64,000 nucleotides of DNA from Leptospira sp. WS58.C1 (GTDB lineage: Bacteria > Spirochaetota > Leptospiria > Leptospirales > Leptospiraceae), in assembly GCF_040833995.1 (NCBI RefSeq), contig NZ_CP162137.1, forward strand, positions 2,528,501 through 2,592,500, written 5' to 3'. Below are positions 28,046 through 38,580 of this stretch, piece after piece (positions within the stretch are counted from its first letter, which is position 1; each line of letters begins with the position of its first letter). A program made the translations under genes and the position numbers. The notes beneath the pieces were generated by a model. It saw only the letters and a program-made list of their open reading frames with translations. It was not told the origin of the DNA and did no database searches.

Positions 28046-29064
28046 TAGTTGCTCCCTCCTTGCGGAGGAACCGGAGGTAGCGCTTCTTTTTTGTTGATAT
28101 CGTCCACACGGATCTCTTCATTACTTTTTTCTAAAAAAGAAACCCTTCCATTCGTGATAAAACTATAATTATCATCGTGGACTTCCAGTATATCTACCGG
28201 ATTGTCCTTTCCTTCTCCGGGAGGAGCGATCTTTTGGGAGAGTAATTCGTTATCTATATAATCGATAAGTGTGTTTCTGATACGATCGTAATCGGAAATA
28301 TTTTCTTTCTCCGCGATATTTCTGACCTCGTCCAGGTTCACGAACTGGAATTCGCGCTTATCGTCATTCGGAGTTTTGGATGCGATCATTGCAAGAAGTG
28401 CGAATCTTCTGGCCCTTCTTGCGATCTTGATCCCTTCTCCGAAAAGGACCAGCTTCACTCTGAATTGGTACGGAGAAGAATTATAAGCGCTGGTAAAATT
28501 GTCCTCCGAAGATTTCAGATCTCGGAAACCAAGCTTCAATAAATGTTGTGCGATCTTATCGTTGGAACGAATGATCATCGGAGAAGCGGCTTCCAAAAGA
28601 ATACGAGCGGTTTTGATATAATTCTCGTGAACTACCTGGAAAATATCTTTCATTTCCCCTTGGGCGGATTTCAGGTTTTTATAAGATAAACTGTAATTAC
28701 TTTGGAAATACCACATATTTCCGTTGAAGTCCGCTTGGTTTGCCTTTTTGAAGGATCTATAATTGTCCAAAGTATTCAATTTTTTGAAAAGTTCTTCCTG
28801 CCCACCGGTCGTTGTCTTTTGTCCCGATTGGGCATTCTCCGCAGCGGTTGCCACTCCTGCCTGGGATTTAGGTCCCGCACCTTCTTCCAACGGTGGTGCA
28901 AGATTACTCACACAAATATTGATGAACTTTATATTTATCTTATTCTCATCTATCAGGATCGCGAGATTTGTCTGGTCGGGAGAAACCGCGTAAGTCCTAT
29001 CCGTGAAAAAAATCGGCGCCGCAGCGAATAATAAAAGAAGAATGCGTGTATATTTCGAACCCAT
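28045..29064 (-). CDS. Exported helical protein of unknown function
   Basis: 339 residues. The signal peptide is clear (YTRILLLLFAAAPIFFTDRTYA), with likely cleavage after TYA. A linker at about 60-90 is rich in Gly, Ala and Gln. The main domain (about 90-270) is helical with many Tyr, Lys and Arg residues, for example ARILLEAASPMIIRSNDKIA and KLVLFGEGIKIARRARRF. It is not a lipoprotein. The gene is coupled by TAATG to the 218-residue membrane-anchored protein downstream. Long helical exported proteins in Leptospira include the flagellar coiling proteins, which would be worth comparing; I cannot confirm any relation from the sequence alone. Confidence 0.8.
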   Translation of the reverse strand: MGSKYTRILLLLFAAAPIFFTDRTYAVSPDQTNLAILIDENKINIKFINICVSNLAPPLEEGAGPKSQAGVATAAENAQSGQKTTTGGQEELFKKLNTLDNYRSFKKANQADFNGNMWYFQSNYSLSYKNLKSAQGEMKDIFQVVHENYIKTARILLEAASPMIIRSNDKIAQHLLKLGFRDLKSSEDNFTSAYNSSPYQFRVKLVLFGEGIKIARRARRFALLAMIASKTPNDDKREFQFVNLDEVRNIAEKENISDYDRIRNTLIDYIDNELLSQKIAPPGEGKDNPVDILEVHDDNYSFITNGRVSFLEKSNEEIRVDDINKKEALPPVPPQGGSN

Positions 29065-29145
29065 AGCTTTCCCTACTAGTAGTCTATCGGCAGGGTCTCG
29101 AAATGTATATTCTCTTTTTTTGAGGAATTAAGTCAGGTTTTTTGG

Positions 29146-29234
29146 TTCGCACGGAGGCCACGGAGATCACAGAGGATTTGGCGGTTCCTACATGAAAGAA
29201 ACCCCTCCGTGTTCTCTGTGAGCTCTGTGCGAAA
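29146..29234. repeat. CACGGAG-family imperfect palindrome, copy 5
   Basis: Begins TTCGCACGGAGGCCACGGAG and ends GTGAGCTCTGTGCGAAAT. A half copy of the TGTAGGA palindrome (GGCGGTTCCTACATG) is inside. It lies between the dapL stop (29246) and the start of the exported-protein gene, both on the minus strand. Confidence 0.8.
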
Positions 29235-29245
29235 TTTTGATAAAA

Positions 29246-30472
29246 TTAAAGAGAACTAATCCGGCGGATTGCTTCGATTACATCGTCTTTTTTGCCAAAG
29301 GCGGAAAGTCTGAAGTAACCCTCTCCAGCCGGTCCAAAACCTGAGCCTGGAGTTCCTACCACCTGGGCCTTATCCAATAAATGGTCGAAGAAGTCCCATG
29401 AGCTGAGATTATTCGGGGTTTTGAGCCAGATATAAGGCGCGTTCACCCCGCCGAATACTTCGTATCCCGCCTTGATCAATCCTTCTCGGATGAGTTTGGC
29501 ATTACTCATATAAGTATCGATACTTGCGCGGATCTCTTTTTTGCCCTGAGGAGAGTAGATTGCCTCTGCCGCTTTTTGAGTCACATAAGAAACACCGTTG
29601 AACTTGGTAGTATGTCTTCTGCTCCAAAGTTGTCCGATCGAAACTTCCTGACCGTCTTTTGTTTTTCCCTTTAATTCTTTAGGAATTACGATATAAGCGC
29701 AACGAAGTCCGGTAAATCCTGCGGTTTTGGAGAAGGAGCGAAATTCTATCGCGACCTCTTTAGCTCCTTCTACCTCGTAAATGGATCTTGGAACTCCCGG
29801 TTCGGAAATGAATGCCTCGTATGCGGAATCGTAGAGTATAATACTATTATTCTTTTTCGCGTATTCCACCCAAGCTTTGAGAGATTCTTTAGAAGCAACT
29901 GTTCCGGTGGGATTATTAGGAAAACATAAATAGATCAGATCCGGTCTCTCTTTCGGGAAATCAGGCTGGAATCCATTTTCTTTAGTGGAAGGCATATAGA
30001 TCAGGTTAGCATATCTTCCGTCAGGTCCAGCTTCTCCCGTTCTTCCTGCCATTACGTTTGTATCAACATACACAGGGTATACAGGATCACCGATCGCGAT
30101 TTTTGCGTCCCCAGAGAATATTTCTTGGATATTTCCGCAGTCACATTTGGATCCGTCGGATACAAAAATTTCGCTCTCGTCCAGTTTTACACCAAGAGGA
30201 GCGTAATCATTATCCGCAATTGCTTTGAGTAAGAAAGAATATCCCTGCTCCGGTCCGTATCCATGGAATCCTTCCGGAGTTCCCATTTCTTTCGATGCAG
30301 AAACAAGCGCATCCACAACGGCAGGAGCCAAAGGAAGAGTAACGTCACCGATCCCTAATCGGATGATCTTCGCGTTAGGATGTTTTTCTGAATAAACTTT
30401 TACTCTTCTTGCTATCTCCGGGAAAAGGTACCCAGCTTTTAATTTCAGATAATTTTCGTTTATATTCGCCAT
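29246..30472 (-). CDS. dapL: LL-diaminopimelate aminotransferase
   Basis: 408 residues, normal for DapL. It converts tetrahydrodipicolinate to LL-diaminopimelate in one step of lysine and peptidoglycan synthesis, using PLP. Family signatures are [41 protein letters not shown] and [11 protein letters not shown]. The PLP lysine is Lys249 in [14 protein letters not shown]. DapL bypasses the acylated intermediates of the usual pathway and is known from plants, chlamydiae and leptospires. The gene ends a tight operon (pyrB, DUF2203 gene, dapL) with gaps of only 4 to 10 bases, linking pyrimidine and cell-wall precursor supply. Confidence 0.97.
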   Translation of the reverse strand: MANINENYLKLKAGYLFPEIARRVKVYSEKHPNAKIIRLGIGDVTLPLAPAVVDALVSASKEMGTPEGFHGYGPEQGYSFLLKAIADNDYAPLGVKLDESEIFVSDGSKCDCGNIQEIFSGDAKIAIGDPVYPVYVDTNVMAGRTGEAGPDGRYANLIYMPSTKENGFQPDFPKERPDLIYLCFPNNPTGTVASKESLKAWVEYAKKNNSIILYDSAYEAFISEPGVPRSIYEVEGAKEVAIEFRSFSKTAGFTGLRCAYIVIPKELKGKTKDGQEVSIGQLWSRRHTTKFNGVSYVTQKAAEAIYSPQGKKEIRASIDTYMSNAKLIREGLIKAGYEVFGGVNAPYIWLKTPNNLSSWDFFDHLLDKAQVVGTPGSGFGPAGEGYFRLSAFGKKDDVIEAIRRISSL

Positions 30473-30476
30473 TGAA

Positions 30477-30836
30477 TTATTCGTAATCCTCGTCTATGTT
30501 TTGGATCGGTTTGCGTCCCGCAAAACCCTCGTCGTATCCGTGTTCGAAAAGAAGATCCTCTTCTCCCAGATGCCAACAATAATAACCTTTTCCGTTGTCG
30601 AAGTCCACGAGCCAAAGCCCTTTGACCTCTATACCAAGTTCTCGGATCTTTCCGGACCATTCCACCAGAAGTTCTTCCACTTTGGTCTCTCTGGCTTCTT
30701 GTTCATTCTCCTGGTATAATCCGTTTTTCAGTTCTTGGTGAACCTTTCCCACGGTTTCGTAAAATTCTTCCGTGATGGATCGGACATAGGGAAGGATTTT
30801 ACGAGCTTCTTCATATGTCCAGATCTTACGTTCCAT
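30477..30836 (-). CDS. DUF2203-family protein
   Basis: 119 residues. The sequence fits the DUF2203 family: [20 protein letters not shown] at the N-terminus, [15 protein letters not shown] in the middle and [20 protein letters not shown] near the end, followed by FAGRKPI. The function of this family is not established. The pattern of helix then beta strands with conserved Trp, His and Glu residues is typical. It lies in the middle of the pyrB-dapL operon, four bases before dapL, so it is translated together with both enzymes. Any metabolic role is inference from this position. Confidence 0.85.
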   Translation of the reverse strand: MERKIWTYEEARKILPYVRSITEEFYETVGKVHQELKNGLYQENEQEARETKVEELLVEWSGKIRELGIEVKGLWLVDFDNGKGYYCWHLGEEDLLFEHGYDEGFAGRKPIQNIDEDYE

Positions 30837-30846
30837 TCCACTCCGT

Positions 30847-31773
30847 TTAAAAACGAACGCCTAACGAAAGGCAGAGTAATGTCATTCTGCTCACCACTCC
30901 GTATTTTGCCTGACGAAAATATGCCGCGTTCGGAAGATCGTCGACATCCGTAGAGAGTTCGTTCACTCTTGGAAGAGGATGAAGCACTGTTGTCTCTTTT
31001 TTGGAAGCAAGTATCAATTCTTTGTTCAACTTGAAGGATTCTTTTAATCTTTCGTATTCCCTATGATCCGGAAATCTCTCTTCTTGGATGCGGGTAACGT
31101 AGGCTACGTCGCATTCCCAAACTTTTTTGATATCGTCCGATTCTTCGAAAGTGATCGGAAATCCTGCAAGCCCCTTCTTATAAGACTCGGGTAGCGCAAG
31201 CTCAGGCGGAGAAATCAGGTACAAGTGAACTTTATAATGGCGGAGAAGATTGATCAAACTGTGTATCGTTCTTCCGTATTTTAGATCGCCGATGAAGGCA
31301 AGAGTAAGTCCATCCAATTTTCCTTTTTCGGAAATGATCGTGTATAGATCCAGTAGCGCTTGAGTAGGATGTTGCCCTGCCCCATCTCCCGCATTGATGA
31401 CCGGTATCTTTACGGCACCTGCCGCAATCCTAGAAGAACCTTCTACCGGATGTCGGATGACCGCTATGTCTGCATAAGCCTCTACCATTTTCATGGTATC
31501 ATACAGGGTTTCCCCCTTAGAGATGGAAGAAAATTGGAAACCAACAGTGGAGATAACCCTTCCACCCAGTCTTTCCATGGCGGCCTCGAAGGAAAGCCTG
31601 GTTCTTGTAGAAGCTTCGAAAAATAAAGATGCCAGAAGTTTGCCTTCTAAGATCCCAAAGGCCTTATTTTGCTCCACCAGCCTTTCCATCTCTCGAGTTC
31701 TTTCGACTAAAAAGTCCAGATCCTCTTTGGAAAACTGGTCCGTATCCAGGATATTCTTATGCTCGTACGCCAT
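30847..31773 (-). CDS. pyrB: Aspartate carbamoyltransferase catalytic subunit
   Basis: 308 residues, the usual length. It catalyses carbamoyl phosphate plus aspartate to carbamoyl aspartate, the first committed step of pyrimidine synthesis. The carbamoyl phosphate loop is [13 protein letters not shown] (STRT at 55-58), and [20 protein letters not shown] gives the HPTQ motif. [14 protein letters not shown] and [17 protein letters not shown] complete the aspartate-binding side. No regulatory subunit pyrI is adjacent. The gene leads the three-gene operon with the DUF2203 gene and dapL. No attenuator was recognised upstream, where an intergenic repeat lies. Confidence 0.97.
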   Translation of the reverse strand: MAYEHKNILDTDQFSKEDLDFLVERTREMERLVEQNKAFGILEGKLLASLFFEASTRTRLSFEAAMERLGGRVISTVGFQFSSISKGETLYDTMKMVEAYADIAVIRHPVEGSSRIAAGAVKIPVINAGDGAGQHPTQALLDLYTIISEKGKLDGLTLAFIGDLKYGRTIHSLINLLRHYKVHLYLISPPELALPESYKKGLAGFPITFEESDDIKKVWECDVAYVTRIQEERFPDHREYERLKESFKLNKELILASKKETTVLHPLPRVNELSTDVDDLPNAAYFRQAKYGVVSRMTLLCLSLGVRF

Positions 31774-31860
31774 TTTCTGGACAGATTGATCCGACCTGGA
31801 TCGGAGGCAAGAGAATTAGCGAGTTTCGCATAGAGATACAGAGTCAAAAAGAGACACAGC

Positions 31861-31948
31861 GTTTTTCCCACACAAAGCCACAAAGACACGGAGTTGGGTT
31901 AACTAAAATTCAAATCCTCTCTGCGGCCCTGTGCCTCTGTGTGAAAAT
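31861..31948. repeat. CACGGAG-family imperfect palindrome, copy 6 (diverged)
   Basis: One arm reads TTTTTCCCACACAAAGCCAC with AAAGACACGGAG following; the other reads CCCTGTGCCTCTGTGTGAAA. It is more diverged than the other copies. It lies between the divergently transcribed pyrB and the small gene at 32080. Confidence 0.65.
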
Positions 31949-32079
31949 ATCTCCGAGCCTCTTAATCCTCTGAGACTTTCCTCTTAATGGTGCTTCGATT
32001 CCGGTTAGTGAAGAGATTGAATCGTTTAAAAAAAGCTTTCCCAACCTTTGTAAAAGAGTATCTTTAGTAGAAGTTTTCT

Positions 32080-32262
32080 ATGACCGAGAAAGATTCCATC
32101 CAGGAAATTATAGATATATATAAGAATGATATAGATCGAACCTTAATTCGGGAGAATCTAAAATTGACACCGACGGAACGTATTCGTAAATTGGAGGAAC
32201 TCCAACAGGTTGCCGAAGAAACAAGACGGGCAGGAAAGAAATGGCTGCAATCTCATAAATGA
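32080..32262 (+). CDS. Small helical protein (60 aa) paired with a nucleotidyltransferase
   Basis: 60 residues, highly charged and helical: MTEKDSIQEIIDIYKNDIDR then LIRENLKLTPTERIRKLEEL. The LXXTPXERIRKLEEL pattern is typical of small proteins encoded directly before DUF6036/AbiEii-like nucleotidyltransferases. It overlaps the next gene by four bases (ATGA), so the two are translationally coupled. The pair is isolated between divergent and convergent neighbours, like many toxin-antitoxin or defence modules. No DNA-binding motif is clear. Confidence 0.8.
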   Translation: MTEKDSIQEIIDIYKNDIDRTLIRENLKLTPTERIRKLEELQQVAEETRRAGKKWLQSHK

Positions 32263-32738
32263 CAAAATTTGAGAAGATATTAGAACTATTAGAGAATGCC
32301 GAGATAGATTATATTTTAATCGGAGGTCTTGCGGCAACTGCCTTCGGTTCTTCCCGTTTAACTACCGACATTGATCTGATCTATTCTAGATCCTCTGAAA
32401 ATCGCAAAAAGATTTCGGAAATGTTTTCTTCCTTACATCCATATCTAAGAGGAGCTCCTCCAAATTTACCTTTTCAATTCGATGAAAGAACTCTTTCTTC
32501 TGGCTTGAATTTCACCTTAAGTACGGATCTAGGAGATATAGATCTTCTAGCAGAGGTTCCCGGTGGAAATTACGAAAGTTTAAAGAATGACACAATAGAT
32601 CTGGAAATTTTTGGACAAAAATGTAAATGTATCGGTTTACGAAAACTGATCGAACTTAAAAAAGCAAGCGGTCGCCCAAAAGACTTTGAAGCGATTGCAG
32701 AACTCCAAGCAATTTTAGAAGAACAAGATCGATCTTAA
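32259..32738 (+). CDS. Minimal nucleotidyltransferase-fold protein (MNT/AbiEii-like)
   Basis: 159 residues. The nucleotidyltransferase signature is intact: IGGLAATAFGSSRLTTDIDL gives the GG motif at 22-23 and the paired aspartates Asp37 and Asp39. STDLGDIDLLAEVPGG gives the third acidic position (Asp93/Asp95). The C-terminal GLRKLIELKKASGRPKDFEA resembles the usual tail of this group, in which KD...E often recurs. Members include AbiEii-type toxins and MNT antitoxins. All catalytic residues are present, so activity is plausible. Its coupling to the 60-residue gene suggests a two-component module; the toxin or antitoxin role is inference. Confidence 0.85.
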   Translation: MTKFEKILELLENAEIDYILIGGLAATAFGSSRLTTDIDLIYSRSSENRKKISEMFSSLHPYLRGAPPNLPFQFDERTLSSGLNFTLSTDLGDIDLLAEVPGGNYESLKNDTIDLEIFGQKCKCIGLRKLIELKKASGRPKDFEAIAELQAILEEQDRS

Positions 32739-32789
32739 AATCATCAAGTTTCAGTACCAGGCTTTAGAAAGATTCAAAGTATAATCATC

Positions 32790-32875
32790 TCGCACAGAGA
32801 ACACTGAGTTCACAGAGAGTTTTTGGTGTTTAGTTTTCCCAATTTTTCTCTGTGTCCTCGGTGAGTTCCGTGCGC
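32790..32875. repeat. CACGGAG-family imperfect palindrome, copy 7
   Basis: Begins TCGCACAGAGAACACTGAGT and ends CCTCGGTGAGTTCCGTGCG. It fills most of the gap between the nucleotidyltransferase gene (plus) and the RND pump gene (minus), which converge here. Confidence 0.8.
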
Positions 32876-32891
32876 CTTTATTTTTGCTTTC

Positions 32892-35800
32892 TTAGTGATG
32901 CTTAGGCGCGGGCTTCGACGTAAACCCCATCTTAGCTCTTAGATTAGTGAATACCGAAAGTGTTACAGGAACATAAAGTAAACTTCCCAGTGTCCCAAAT
33001 CCAAGTCCCCAACCTAAGGCTAAGGTCATAGGAATCAAAACCGGATCCGATCCACCAACACTATACGCAGTAGGAAGAAGTCCCGCAACGGTAGTCAATG
33101 TGGTTAATAAGATAGGACGGAATCTTCTGCGGCTTGCTTCGAGTAATATCTCATCCAAAGGTGCATTGGAAGATTTACGGATAGAATCGATACAATCCAC
33201 AAGCACGATGGAGGCGTTTACTAACACTCCTGCGAGTCCGATGATACCGATCATAGCTAAGAAACTGAATGCCTTTCCGGACAATACGAATCCTGCTACG
33301 ATCCCCACAAACCCAAGTGGAATTGTGCTCAAGATTAGTATAGGCCTTACCACGTTCTGCAAGGTTAACGCAAGAATAATAAAGATCCCGAGTAACGCGA
33401 TGAGTCCCGCTTTTCCGAGCGAGGCCATGGATCTTTGTGTGTCCTTCTCCTCTCCTCCGAACACAATGGATACTCCGGGATATTGTCTTTCGATCAAAGG
33501 TTTGAACTCGTCGATTACCTTCTGATTTGCTTCTCTCGAAGTCATTCCGGATTCCATCTTAATATCCGCATTCACCGTGATCGCTCTTTCAAAATCCCTA
33601 TGAGAAAGTAATTCAGGAGAATCTTTCAGATCCATTCTGGAAATTTTGGCAAGGTTGGTGATATTTCCGGCCTTATTCCGAAGAGGAATACTTTTGACTT
33701 CTTCCGGATTTTTTCGGAAACTCTTATCGTACATGACTCTCAGATAAATTTTGGTCTTCCCTTGCCGAACATTACCCGCTCTTTCTCCATCGTATGCTGT
33801 TCGGAGCATGTTTGCAGCGGAGAAGGTTGAAACTCCGGTAAAACTTTCCAATCCCTCATCGAGCTGGATATACATCTGTTTTCGTCCGTTCCGATAATCA
33901 TCTCGAACCGAATGTACACCCTTGATCCCTTTTAAGAAAGATTGTAGATCAGCGGAAACTTTTTTTAGAACTTCGTAATCTTTTCCGAGTACTCCGATCG
34001 TAATAGGTGCTCCGATCGGAGGTGCCATCGCCATTTCTTCCAAATATACATCGGAGAGTCCTGGAGTTTTTCGAATATCATCCTCAATGGAAGCTAATAT
34101 TTCGGAGGCTTTTCTCACCCTTTGAGATTCCGGAGTGAGATATACCATGATCACTCCTAAGTTTTCTCCGAATCTTGATAATGGATCGTCCGGATCTGTT
34201 TGTTGCACTCCGATCTTGGTGGAGTAGCTCACCAATTCTTCTTTAGGGATCTTTTTCAAGATCTCTTCCATATACTTCATCTTATCTCTGGTTTGGAAGA
34301 TACGAGAAGAAGGAGGAAACTCCGCTTTGATCAGGAAGATCTCAATATCTTCCTTCGGAAAAAGAATAAAGTCCATCTGGGACATGACACCGCAGGAACT
34401 CATAACGATTAGCAGGATCGCAAAGAAGGATTTATTACGATTTCGGATCATCAAAGCTACAAAATCGGCGAACCTTTCCTCCATTCTTGCAAAAAAATCG
34501 TCCAAGGTTCTTCTGAATTTGGATGCCTTCTTTAATTCTTCCGGAGTTTTCGCAAAAGCCGCGATACGGGAGGGAAGAAATAAGAAAGACTCGATCAAAC
34601 TTGCAGTCAATGCGATGATCACCACAAGCGGGATCTGCCAGATAAATTTCCCCATGATCCCCGCCATAAATAACATGGGAAGGAATGCGGCCACGGTAGT
34701 GAGATATGATCCGAATATCGGCACCAACATTTCCGTGGTCCCTTTCAAGGCGGCGGAAGTTTTGTCCATCTTCTCGCCTATATAGGTATAAATGTTTTCC
34801 GAAATCACAATGGAGTTATCCACAAGCATCCCGAGAGAGATGATGAGTCCCATCATGGAGATCATATTGAAGGAAACGTCAAAGAACGGAAGCGCCGCAA
34901 ATGTCATAAGCATCGAGATCGGCAGGGACATGGAAGTCAAAGTTGCAGTCCGGAAATCCAAGAACAAAAACAGGATCCCGAAAACGATTAAAAACCCGAT
35001 GAGCGCGTTCGAAGAAACCACGTTCAATCTGTTCTTAGTCCTTTTTGCTTCATCATTTAATTTGAATGTTTTAATGCTTTCAGGGTAAACTTTTTCCAGT
35101 TCTTTTAGTCTGGTTTGGACCATGTCTGCGACTTCTATCGCATCCGCTCTTTCTTTTTTGATCACGGAAAGAACCAACCCCTGCTGTCCGTTTGCGATCG
35201 CAAGGAATCTCGGATATTCGAACGTATCCTCTACCCTTGCCAGATTTCCGATACGCACGGTGGAGAATATATCGTTGGTCCGTATAGGGATCTTTCCGAT
35301 CTCGGAAGGACTTTTAAATTCACCGTCAATCCTGAGATCGAATGCATTCTCCGAATCCACGGAACCTGCAGGTAAATTAATATTCCGAGTACGGATCGTT
35401 CTTGTAATATCCGAAAGATCCAATTGGTATTGTTTTAATCTGTCCGCGTTTACGAGTATATGCCATTCTCTATCACGTTTTCCGAATACGTCCACTCTGG
35501 CTATTCCCGGGATCTTTTCCAATTCCAGTTCTATAAATTCCGCGATAGTATGAAGTTCTATCTCGTCCTTACCGCCATAAACGGAGAAATCCATGATCGG
35601 AAAGGAACCAGATTTTCTTTCCGTAATTTTCGGTTTTTCCGTAACCTGCGGAGGAAAATCGGAGATAGCATTGTCTACGGCTCTTCGGATCTCATCCAAA
35701 ACTTTTTCCGGATCCTTTTCCTCTAAGCTTACACGAACGTCTATGTCCGAAACGGAGTTACGGGAGAAGGAACGGATCTCATCAATGCCGTCTATTTCCT

Positions 35801-36017
35801 TGATCTTTTCTTCGATAGGATACGTTACCCGCAATTCCACGTCCGCCGGAGAAGCCCCGGGAAATTTCGTAGTGATTACGAGCTGTTTCATATCTACGTT
35901 CGGAAAAGCGTCCCTGCGCAAACCGCAAAGGGACATTCCCCCCGCGGCAAAAATGAATATGACCCCCAAATACATGAAGAGTCTATTGTGTATGAAAGAT
36001 TGTATTATTGTTCTCAT
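32892..36017 (-). CDS. RND-family efflux transporter (inner-membrane pump)
   Basis: 1041 residues with the RND/AcrB (HAE1 or hydrophobe/amphiphile) pattern. An N-terminal membrane helix ([17 protein letters not shown]) is followed by a periplasmic domain ([20 protein letters not shown]). Next come a block of membrane helices ([40 protein letters not shown] with the central Asp), a second periplasmic domain, and the second membrane block ([39 protein letters not shown]). These pumps use the proton gradient to export compounds. No periplasmic adaptor gene is adjacent and the outer-membrane TolC-family gene is 8 kb away, so this is a solitary pump. The desaturase gene upstream is the nearest neighbour. 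Confidence 0.92.
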   Translation of the reverse strand: MRTIIQSFIHNRLFMYLGVIFIFAAGGMSLCGLRRDAFPNVDMKQLVITTKFPGASPADVELRVTYPIEEKIKEIDGIDEIRSFSRNSVSDIDVRVSLEEKDPEKVLDEIRRAVDNAISDFPPQVTEKPKITERKSGSFPIMDFSVYGGKDEIELHTIAEFIELELEKIPGIARVDVFGKRDREWHILVNADRLKQYQLDLSDITRTIRTRNINLPAGSVDSENAFDLRIDGEFKSPSEIGKIPIRTNDIFSTVRIGNLARVEDTFEYPRFLAIANGQQGLVLSVIKKERADAIEVADMVQTRLKELEKVYPESIKTFKLNDEAKRTKNRLNVVSSNALIGFLIVFGILFLFLDFRTATLTSMSLPISMLMTFAALPFFDVSFNMISMMGLIISLGMLVDNSIVISENIYTYIGEKMDKTSAALKGTTEMLVPIFGSYLTTVAAFLPMLFMAGIMGKFIWQIPLVVIIALTASLIESFLFLPSRIAAFAKTPEELKKASKFRRTLDDFFARMEERFADFVALMIRNRNKSFFAILLIVMSSCGVMSQMDFILFPKEDIEIFLIKAEFPPSSRIFQTRDKMKYMEEILKKIPKEELVSYSTKIGVQQTDPDDPLSRFGENLGVIMVYLTPESQRVRKASEILASIEDDIRKTPGLSDVYLEEMAMAPPIGAPITIGVLGKDYEVLKKVSADLQSFLKGIKGVHSVRDDYRNGRKQMYIQLDEGLESFTGVSTFSAANMLRTAYDGERAGNVRQGKTKIYLRVMYDKSFRKNPEEVKSIPLRNKAGNITNLAKISRMDLKDSPELLSHRDFERAITVNADIKMESGMTSREANQKVIDEFKPLIERQYPGVSIVFGGEEKDTQRSMASLGKAGLIALLGIFIILALTLQNVVRPILILSTIPLGFVGIVAGFVLSGKAFSFLAMIGIIGLAGVLVNASIVLVDCIDSIRKSSNAPLDEILLEASRRRFRPILLTTLTTVAGLLPTAYSVGGSDPVLIPMTLALGWGLGFGTLGSLLYVPVTLSVFTNLRAKMGFTSKPAPKHH

Positions 36018-36028
36018 ATATTTTCTTT

Positions 36029-36970
36029 TTATTTAGAAATTTTTCCATCCAAAGGTTCTAAGAGCCCGCCCCATTGGCTCCATGCTTGTTTTATAAAACT
36101 TTTATCCCAGGTTTCTCCGCAAACTTCCATCTGTTTCGGCAATCGATCCCAGGAACATCCCGGGAATCGATGGTGGATCCTATGATAATTAAAATGTAAA
36201 AAAAACGCGCTTACCGTTTCAGGTAGAGTTAAATTATAAGCCGAATTTTTATCATTAATTTCTTTCCCATAATGATACGCATTATCAAAAAATGATATAA
36301 AAAAGGATCTACTCAGAAGAAGAAATACCAACAAAGGCCAATTACTCCCGAAAAGCAAAAAAGAAGGAATATAAAAGGCCAAGATCCAAAAAATATCCTT
36401 TCGTAATTCTTCCAAAATTTCGGGGCGATAGATCCATTTAAAAAAACCTTCCTCTATCGGATACTCAATGAATTGATCCACGATCGGTTTTGTCCAACGA
36501 GACGGTAGTGAAAGTAAAAGCCCAGTACCAACTTCGAAAATGTATGTGGCCACAGTAATTCTGAAATAATAATTCAAATTCTGGAACCATCTAGGCTTTC
36601 GAGAAGAAGGATCAAAAAATTCGATCCTATCCCCGGGCTCCCTATTGAACTTATGATGCATCAAGTGACTACATTTCAGAACGGAATAAGGAGCTCCGAA
36701 CACGATACAAAGGAATCGTCCCCAAAGATGATTTTGTTTTCTTTCATTTGAAAAATTCCCGTGGATACTTTCATGGATCAAATTCCAAAAAGTATAGGAT
36801 ACCGGTCCTAAAACTGCGGCAAAAACCCAAGCTATCCAATATGGAAACTCCTCATTTAAGAGTCCCCAGGGTAACAAATAATGGAAGCCGATAAATAGAA
36901 TTAATACCGTCAGCGAAAGTTTTCTATTTTTCGCAAAAGGTAGTTCCCTGATTTGGATAGAAGCTTCCAT
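36029..36970 (-). CDS. Fatty acid desaturase-family membrane protein
   Basis: 313 residues. The three histidine boxes of membrane di-iron desaturases and hydroxylases are present: HESIH at 66-70, HLMHH at 102-106, and HRIHH near the C-terminus in [12 protein letters not shown]. Hydrophobic segments ([50 protein letters not shown]) match a membrane enzyme. Such enzymes introduce a double bond or hydroxyl group into acyl chains, with electrons from a ferredoxin or cytochrome. The substrate is unknown. The stop is 11 bases before the RND gene start on the same strand, so the two are probably co-transcribed. Confidence 0.85.
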   Translation of the reverse strand: MEASIQIRELPFAKNRKLSLTVLILFIGFHYLLPWGLLNEEFPYWIAWVFAAVLGPVSYTFWNLIHESIHGNFSNERKQNHLWGRFLCIVFGAPYSVLKCSHLMHHKFNREPGDRIEFFDPSSRKPRWFQNLNYYFRITVATYIFEVGTGLLLSLPSRWTKPIVDQFIEYPIEEGFFKWIYRPEILEELRKDIFWILAFYIPSFLLFGSNWPLLVFLLLSRSFFISFFDNAYHYGKEINDKNSAYNLTLPETVSAFFLHFNYHRIHHRFPGCSWDRLPKQMEVCGETWDKSFIKQAWSQWGGLLEPLDGKISK

Positions 36971-37161
36971 TTAGGATAGATCGGGTGAGATCGGAATTTT
37001 CTGCAAGCAACCTGCTGAATTGGGTAGCGGCGACATCGGTCGGTTTGAAAAAAAATATTTAGTTCTCATCCAGGCCGACAGAATGGAAATAAATTAAACC
37101 GACCCTGTTCTTTTGAAAAAATTCGGCTCCAAAAATGTTACAAGAGGTCCAAAACAACAAT

Positions 37162-38268
37162 ATGAATTTAATATTCTATCCTGCGACTCTCTTACTTGCA
37201 TTCTCGTCCTTCTATTGTTTTCCCCTGGATCCGGACAGACTAAAGTCCCCCAGTTATAGAGAAGGCAGATATCATAATTTGGATCCGGATGAAGAATTAC
37301 AGGGTAAATCTCCTTTGGCAATTCTGCGCTGGAAGGTCTTAGGTCCCAAAGATCCACCTACTGTAGAAGGACTAACTGAAGAACTTCCCTTAGTATTGGA
37401 AAGAAACTCGGAAGATTTGATCGCTCCGGAAGGAAAAGTGCGAGTGGTATGGTTCGGGCATGCAACGGTTTGGATCTCTTCCACAAAAAATGGAAAAACG
37501 GTAAATGTTCTGACGGACCCTATTTTTGAAGCTCCTATCCTTGTGTCTAGACTAGTCGAACTTCCTATCCCGAAAGAGGATCTTCCTCCGGTTGATTTTG
37601 TAGTAGTGAGTCATGCTCATAGGGACCATTTGGACAGGGATACATTGCGTTACCTAAGAAGTAAAAATCCGGACCTACTGATACTTCTCCCTTCCGGCAT
37701 GCAATCCTTTTCGGAAGAAGAAAAGCTGGGAAAAACCGTCTCCCAAGAGTTAGGCCAAGTTAGCGGTAAGGATTCGGTAAACATCACATTTCTTCCTGCA
37801 CATCACTGGAGTAGAATGGGATTCACGGACACTAACCAATATTTCTGGGGAAGTTATTCTATTGAAGCCCAAGGAAAGATCGTCTACTTTGCAGGAGACA
37901 CAGGATATTCTTCCCATTTTAAAAATATCTCGGAACGACTGGGTAAACCCATCGATCTCGCACTTCTACCTATCGGAGCGTATAAACCTAGATGGTTTAT
38001 GAAATATGCGCATATCGGACCCGAGGAAGCCTTGGTGGCGACCAAGGATCTAAATGCAAAGTCATTTGCACCTATCCATTGGGGAACATTTCCTTTAGGG
38101 GACGATCTTCCCAAGGAGCCAATGCTGGATCTAAAACAAAGATTATCTTTTCCTTCTTCGCCGGATACACAAGGGATCTATCCTAGTTCCGACGGAATTT
38201 CCTGGGGAAATAAGGATGGGGTTAAAATTCTACCTTGGACTATCGGAAGTGGAATAGACCTGGAATGA
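37162..38268 (+). CDS. Metallo-beta-lactamase-fold hydrolase (UlaG/NAPE-PLD-like)
   Basis: About 368 residues. The signature of the family is clear: VRVVWFGHATVWI, then the metal motif SHAHRDHLD, a later aspartate in VYFAGDTGYSSHF, and a last histidine in FAPIHWGTF. The best general match is to NAPE-phospholipase D or UlaG-like proteins, so a phosphodiesterase or lipid hydrolase is possible. The N-terminus MNLIFYPATLLLAFSSFYC is a signal that may end in a lipidated cysteine. I chose this ATG because the signal begins there; another ATG at 37135 would add nine residues. It is monocistronic, with ruvA 312 bases downstream. Confidence 0.88.
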   Translation: MNLIFYPATLLLAFSSFYCFPLDPDRLKSPSYREGRYHNLDPDEELQGKSPLAILRWKVLGPKDPPTVEGLTEELPLVLERNSEDLIAPEGKVRVVWFGHATVWISSTKNGKTVNVLTDPIFEAPILVSRLVELPIPKEDLPPVDFVVVSHAHRDHLDRDTLRYLRSKNPDLLILLPSGMQSFSEEEKLGKTVSQELGQVSGKDSVNITFLPAHHWSRMGFTDTNQYFWGSYSIEAQGKIVYFAGDTGYSSHFKNISERLGKPIDLALLPIGAYKPRWFMKYAHIGPEEALVATKDLNAKSFAPIHWGTFPLGDDLPKEPMLDLKQRLSFPSSPDTQGIYPSSDGISWGNKDGVKILPWTIGSGIDLE

Positions 38269-38580
38269 TTTCCAAAAATCTACCTTAAAAGACTACTGAA
38301 ACTTTTCTTGAATTCAGGTCGAAAATTGTATTCAAGGATGTTTCCTTAAAATCGATTTACGAAAAACGGCCCTAAAATACATTACAATATATTAATATGC
38401 ATAAGTTTTTCTTCCCCCTCTTTTGACGGCAGAGAAGGAAGGAACTTATACATATTAGCAAAGCGAAGTAAAACAAGTTCCCCGCCGAATAAACAAAAAT
38501 ACAAATTAAGAGCGAACCGAAATTTTTAGGATTTGCGGAAATGATTGCCTCCAAACGTATCCCTTTTTAACCTTCCTGAA
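38269..38580. other. Gene-free stretch holding a long hairpin
   Basis: Between the hydrolase and ruvA there is no gene. TAATATGCATAAGTT at 38393-38407 pairs with AACTTATACATATTA at 38443-38457 (14 of 15). Inside, CTTCC (38411-38415) pairs with GGAAG (38437-38441). The hairpin has no T-run. It may serve as the 3' end of the hydrolase transcript or as a leader element of ruvA. Confidence 0.5.

Noticed and set aside
37038..37104. Nine-base inverted repeat GGTCGGTTT/AAACCGACC upstream of the metallo-hydrolase
   Set aside because: With a 49-base loop and no other support it is not distinguishable from chance.
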